Part shown: piece after piece, positions 59,240-64,000 of the stretch
How positions within the stretch are numbered: the first letter of the stretch is position 1
Layout of the letters: each line of letters starts with the position of its first letter
From: Bugulina stolonifera
Taxonomy: Eukaryota; Bryozoa; Gymnolaemata; Cheilostomatida; Bugulidae
Assembly (NCBI GenBank): GCA_935421135.1
Contig: OW285190.1
Coordinates: 16,006,501-16,070,500 of the forward strand
DNA: 64,000 bases
Direction: 5' to 3'
Made by a program: the position numbers and the translations under genes
Notes under the pieces: generated by a model
Database searches by the model: none
The model's input: only the letters and a program-made list of their open reading frames with translations
Told to the model about the DNA's origin: nothing

Positions 59240-60814
59240 AAAAAGATAGCATAGGTAGCCTACAGCAGCTGTGGCAGTGTAAGCTTGAATGACTACAGGG
59301 GTTGGTTAATCAATGGCTCCCTAATTTGCAGGTTTTAATTTTCGTTAATGGCCTAGAGACAGAGACAGCTCACATGGACTACAAGAATGTGATTATGTAA
59401 ATATACTAAAACATGTGTACAATTTTCAAAGGTAATTATCATTATATTTTACTGGTATAATTCTTACACATTTCTAGTCATTCAGTATGCAAAATGTATT
59501 ATTTGAATAACAAACTGCCTTCAACACAGTGAATTTTAATGGATTCAAAGCTTTCATATGCTTTTCATACTCTCACAATTCAAAACTAATAAAGGTAAAA
59601 TTAAAAAAATATGTATGTAAAGTATTTAGTTTCATAATAAAGCTACATGTACATGTATGTACATGGGTTGTATAAGCACTTTGAACTATGGCCAAGACTT
59701 GTCACATGGCTTTGAATCCACCACAGAGTAATTTTAATTGCCTTCTGTTAAGAACTAGATGCAAGTACAAGTAGTCGTAGAGGTACAGTACAATATGGGC
59801 ACTAATAAGCTACTGATCATAATTAGAAGTTGTCCTCTCCCGAAGAAGATAAAGTAGGAGAGGACAACTTCTAATTATAATCAATAGCTCTTTAGCCATA
59901 GAATTAGAAGTTGTCCTCTCCCAATTTATCTTGCTAACATAAGTAAATGCTGCAGTTAGAATTACATGTCTAGGGGATAAAATTTATGCAAAAGAGCTCT
60001 AAACAAAGTGTAAAATATTTGCAGAGCGCAGGGCCAAGAAATAATATACAATTAGTCAATTATGTATAATAAATAATACATAATTGTATATGAAATGCAA
60101 TTACATTATGGCAAATACCAACTACTACCTATATCGAAGTTGTCTTCACTTAGCATCAAACACTGCAAGGGAGGACAAATCTGACATACTGGTGTATTAG
60201 CCAAGTTCCTATCACCGCATAGCAAGAGGAATACAAAATGGAAATTGTACATAAAATAGCATCCTGACTCCTTTATCCTTCAGAAACAGAAAGACATTGG
60301 TTTCTGGAAGCCTATCGGAATCGAAGCCCCCATTTTCATTATATTATTTCTACCACATGTACCCTTAGCCTCACACAACAAATGTATCTAACAGAAATTC
60401 TAGGCTTGGGTTTGTACATAGATTAACGTTTTATTGAATACTATTGAATATATGCATAATCAGATATAAGTTATTGAGAGTGAGGACAGATAAATAATGA
60501 TAAGCTATAAAATGCTGTGAATGTAGCAAGTAATAATAAAACTTCATATCATATAGAAGAGAGACTTTCAACCTAGTATGCCAACTCACGGACTAGCTAC
60601 AATGTTGGTAGCATGTGGACTAGCAACTACCCTTTCCGGGATAGTGAGTGATGTCTACTGAACAAGAGGAATCTATTGGCAGAGGTCATGCAGGTTTTCA
60701 GCAGTCCTTAACCAATAGAAATAAAGTTCTGTGTAGCCGCTGACTGAGAGTCCATGGATCAGGTTGATTAACAAGAAGTAGAAGATGGAGGTTGACTGAT
60801 TGACTCCATTTCTT
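59240..60814. other. Spacer with a hairpin, 3' of the HADHB gene
   Basis: No exon recognised. Contains the inverted repeat at 59815-59885 listed separately. Otherwise AT-rich. Confidence 0.5.
59815..59885. repeat. Hairpin with ~27-bp arms (TTAGAAGTTGTCCTCTCC)
   Basis: ATAATTAGAAGTTGTCCTCT.. pairs with ..AGAGGACAACTTCTAATTAT across a loop of about 16 bases. A third, single copy of the arm follows at about 59902-59922, and a diverged one (TTAGAAGTTGTCTGCTCTC) is at about 28364. The arms are those of a small foldback repeat; a small-RNA precursor is possible. Confidence 0.75.
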
Positions 60815-63800
60815 CTACGCACCAGGATACCTCTCAACCACCATAGCATGACCCTATAAATATACAATACAAGACCCACTTGATATAATTATTATATACA
60901 AATAGTGGTGGTGGCTACACATTGAATATCTAGTAACCATGGTAATGATACATTGCATATCATTTTATTAACCAAATCATAAACAACATTTGCATATAAA
61001 ATGAAGTGATAATCGAATAGATGACAATTTAGCAGAATAAAACACTTCTATTTATAATAATACTAAAATAAACCACACAAAACTGAACACAAAAATGGAG
61101 CTTGATGCAAGTGTTAGCAGGCCATCCCCATGAACTATTCAATGCATACAAACAGTGTAAGTGTATCTGATATACACTAGAGACGGGAAGTGACTGCGAG
61201 TTCATTATATATATCCATAGAATATGGATGTGAGATATTGGAGTTGTTTCCTCTCTACGTCATGGAGGGGACAATTCCAAGCAAACTGACAGTACCTGCT
61301 AGTCTATTCTCTAATAGACTAATGTGGTGAAACTACGCTAAGAGTGATCTGCGTTTTCAGCTCATGGTGTGGGAAGGTATATAGTTATCAATACGGAGTA
61401 CATACCAGACCACCGGCAGCACAGGCAGCAACTACAGCAAACTGTCCATCTTCCTTCTTCAATCTCTTGGCAGCAGTTTGTACGAGCCTCACTCCTGTGG
61501 CAGCAAATGGGTGTCCAATAGACAGAGAGCCTCCCCACAGGTTGAACTTAGACATGTCGGGTGATCCAAACTACGAGTAAAACACAAACTTTGGTACCGA
61601 TAGAGCTGAGGCTAATACAATCATGGTATCTCAAAAGAAATACATGTATAATAATCACACTCTAGATGAACTTGCACAAAGTAGTTGAGCACAAGATGGT
61701 GTGTCGAAAATAAAATTTGGATCAACGCTGATGTATAACGTGACAGACATCTATACTGCACCCGCCGTAAGCAAGCACATAGCACTCACCTTGCCAGATC
61801 TTCCCATGTAGTTCTGAGCGTACCAGTCTGAATCTAGAGCTTTAAGATTGGAGAGAATTTGTCCCTGTAATAATGAAGAAAATTGTACAAATATTCAGAC
61901 AATGAGCATGTGTATTCCCACACGTTGGAGTAAGAGAGTAAACTACATTATAAGCATATCCGGGGAGAAGTTCCGTATGTCTGTCGAAATAAGTGGAATC
62001 ATTTACTAACAGGGTTTAAGGAAAATGATTAATGAGAGAGAAAGAAGAGTAAATTTAGGAGAGTGAACCAAAGCAGTAGAACTTAACAAAGCTTGTTCAG
62101 AATATAAATAGCAGGTCGCACTTACAGCAAAGGCTTCATGGAACTCAAACACATCGACATCCTTTAGCCCTAGTCCAGCTTGATCCAACACCTTAGGCAT
62201 GGCTCTGGCTGGTCTACAATGATACACATGTGACAGTCAATACTCTTAGTCTAAATGCTGGCTGTATATAAAAGAGCATGTAAACAATCCCCTACTAGCA
62301 ATTAAAAGATATTTGCATGTACAGCATGAGCAGCACGAACCTGGTTTAGAGAGGTGGTACAGGAGTAATAAAAAGTATACAGTGTAGTATGATACAGTTA
62401 TTCATTCAAATTACAGCTTAGGATGCAATAGAGGAGTTAATAAAACCCAAACCAATAAGAATATTTATTGTATTAGACTCTGTTCCAATACAGGTTAGCA
62501 TATCCCTAACCTAATACTAAGACCATACCCTAGAAGTAGCTGATCCTTAGGATCCATGGCTACATATGTGAAGTCTCTTAGGTAAGCTAGGGGCTTGTAT
62601 CCAAGTCTCTTTGCTTTCTCCTCAGTCATAACCAGACAAGCAGAGGCACCATCAGTCTACATAAAAAGAGTAAAATTAAAAACACTATAAACAAATAAAG
62701 TTGCATATTTCAGTCAACAATTAGGTGTCGTATATGCATGTAAGTAGCCAAGTAATGGGACAGAGATACTTTTATGTATGTCACATAAGCAGTGGCAAAC
62801 TGAGCATTTGCTTGCATAGATCTACAGAGAAATGAGAAGTAACAGAAGTCAATACCAAATTGGAATAGGAGTTCATACCAGAAATGTATAGATAGAAGAT
62901 GAGGTCATACCAGGAAAGAAGAATTGGCGGCTGTGACTGAACCATGAGGCTTGACGAAGGCTGCCTTGAGAGAAGCCATCTTTTCCATACTGCTTGGTCT
63001 GATACCATTGTCTTTATCTACAGTGCTTCCCACACCGGGCACCTTAACTGGAATGACATCATCCAGTAGCCCCTCGTCTTGTGCTTTCTTAGCCAATGTG
63101 TGCGATCTGAGAGCAAACTCATCCTGCAGTGTAAATGGTAAATAGTGTAGAGCAGGTAGGACTATTTATAAGGAGCTACCTACTACTGTGAGTTCACTGC
63201 ATGATACAAGCCGTTTCAACAGTCATATTTGGTGATCTTCAAGATAACAATTATATTTGCAGAAACACTTTAATTAAGTAACTTGCAACACCGAGAACAC
63301 TGCTGTTACACAGAACTAATGGTAAGAGAAACATCAGGTTTAACAGTTCCTACAGAGTAGGTATTCAAGTACCTTATTTGAAAAGTAGAACCATTGACTG
63401 AACAGTAGTGAAAGGCATCAGTATCAAGTGAGACAAATAAATCATATTACACACAAACCTGCTCCTGTCGAGATATCTCAAAGGCAGCAGAGAGTCTGTC
63501 AGCAGAGTGTCCCATCGTCTCATTGGTTGAAAACTCTGCCACAGCCGGTAGCTCAGGGTTCCACACTGATGGGTTTAGAACCTGTATATGGGGAACAGAT
63601 ACCAGCCAATGTTTATAACCTCGGGTATCACAAAAGGTTCTTATTAGTGTAAACAATCATGCTGAAGCATATGGCTAAGAAACTAGTTGAGACCTGCTAT
63701 AATACCAACACGGAATAATTTTTAAATTATTTTCTAAATCATTCAGTTTAATAGTTCAACTTAATAATTATAATACCAACAGTACATGCATTGGCTTAGC

Positions 63801-64000
63801 ACTAAGTCCTCTCTCTGTAGTATAATGCACAGACTGATGTGAAAGCCATATCTATAGTGACATCACAATGAGTAGCATATTATAACTAATCTATACCTTG
63901 CTTAACAAACCGAGCTTCTGACCAGTGGTCTTAGCCTTAGTAGACTGTAGCATGATTCCCCTCATCTTACGGCTATGTCGGATTGGGACGTCAGACATAA
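60815..64000 (-). CDS. HADHB: Mitochondrial trifunctional enzyme beta subunit (3-ketoacyl-CoA thiolase), 3' part
   Basis: Eight exons in coding order: 64000(partial)-63897, 63581-63459, 63123-62911, 62656-62529, 62213-62126, 61864-61790, 61570-61406, 60853-60815; phases all agree and the stop is TAG 60815-60817. The encoded part covers roughly the last 270 residues. It includes [70 protein letters not shown] (active-site His), [17 protein letters not shown] (second catalytic His, GHP) and CAAGG (catalytic Cys). The enzyme does the thiolytic last step of long-chain fatty-acid beta-oxidation, in complex with the alpha subunit at the inner mitochondrial membrane. The first half, with the nucleophilic Cys and the mitochondrial leader, lies beyond the right edge. 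Confidence 0.96.

Overview
This window looks like nuclear DNA of an animal, most likely a marine invertebrate and plausibly a demosponge. Genes are intron-rich with GT..AG introns of about 60 to 1200 bp, the DNA is AT-rich with many ACATGTA palindromes, LTRs, tRNA-derived SINEs and satellites are common, and two genes (UNC93-like and the mitochondrial thiolase HADHB) are animal-type. The sponge assignment is inference from gene density and style. All gene models below were built by eye from reading frames, splice sites and phase arithmetic.

Layout. 1-3.5 kb: solo LTRs and a SINE. 3.9-9.4 kb (+): a complete ten-exon UNC93-like membrane protein. 10.05-11.13 kb: a TTAA-flanked MITE. 12.5-47.2 kb: a cluster of seven paralogues (called A-G here) of a five-exon family I do not recognise, plus a decayed eighth (H) near 59 kb. 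A, B, C (+) are followed by D, E, F (-) and G (+). Each has four short exons encoding a probably helical N-terminal module, then a large last exon with a low-complexity Ala/Pro/Thr or charged linker and a Cys/His-rich module that looks like two zinc-binding units. Intron positions and phases are essentially the same in all copies. E and F end before the zinc module, and G carries a one-base frameshift in an A8 run. Between C and D lie the last exons of an SLC22-like transporter without its front half, and a large foldback repeat.

47.7-58.1 kb is a nested insertion. An LTR (47724-48480 and 57820-58114) is split by a 9,339-bp element (48481-57819) with about 1.2-kb terminal inverted repeats starting AGTAGTATAG and a perfect 6-bp target duplication TACGGC. 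A 6-bp duplication and long TIRs starting AG are the hallmarks of Polinton/Maverick integration, but I see no polymerase, integrase or capsid gene. Instead it carries two intron-containing genes transcribed outward from a central satellite. One is an IkappaB-like ankyrin protein of 325 residues with an N-terminal degron-like motif and an acidic tail. The other is a 432-residue protein I do not recognise, with a basic N-terminus, a Cys/His cluster, a Ser/Thr/Pro-rich middle and a helical C-terminus. This element is the most novel object in the window.

60.8-64.0 kb (-): the 3' eight exons of HADHB, the mitochondrial trifunctional protein beta subunit, running off the right edge.
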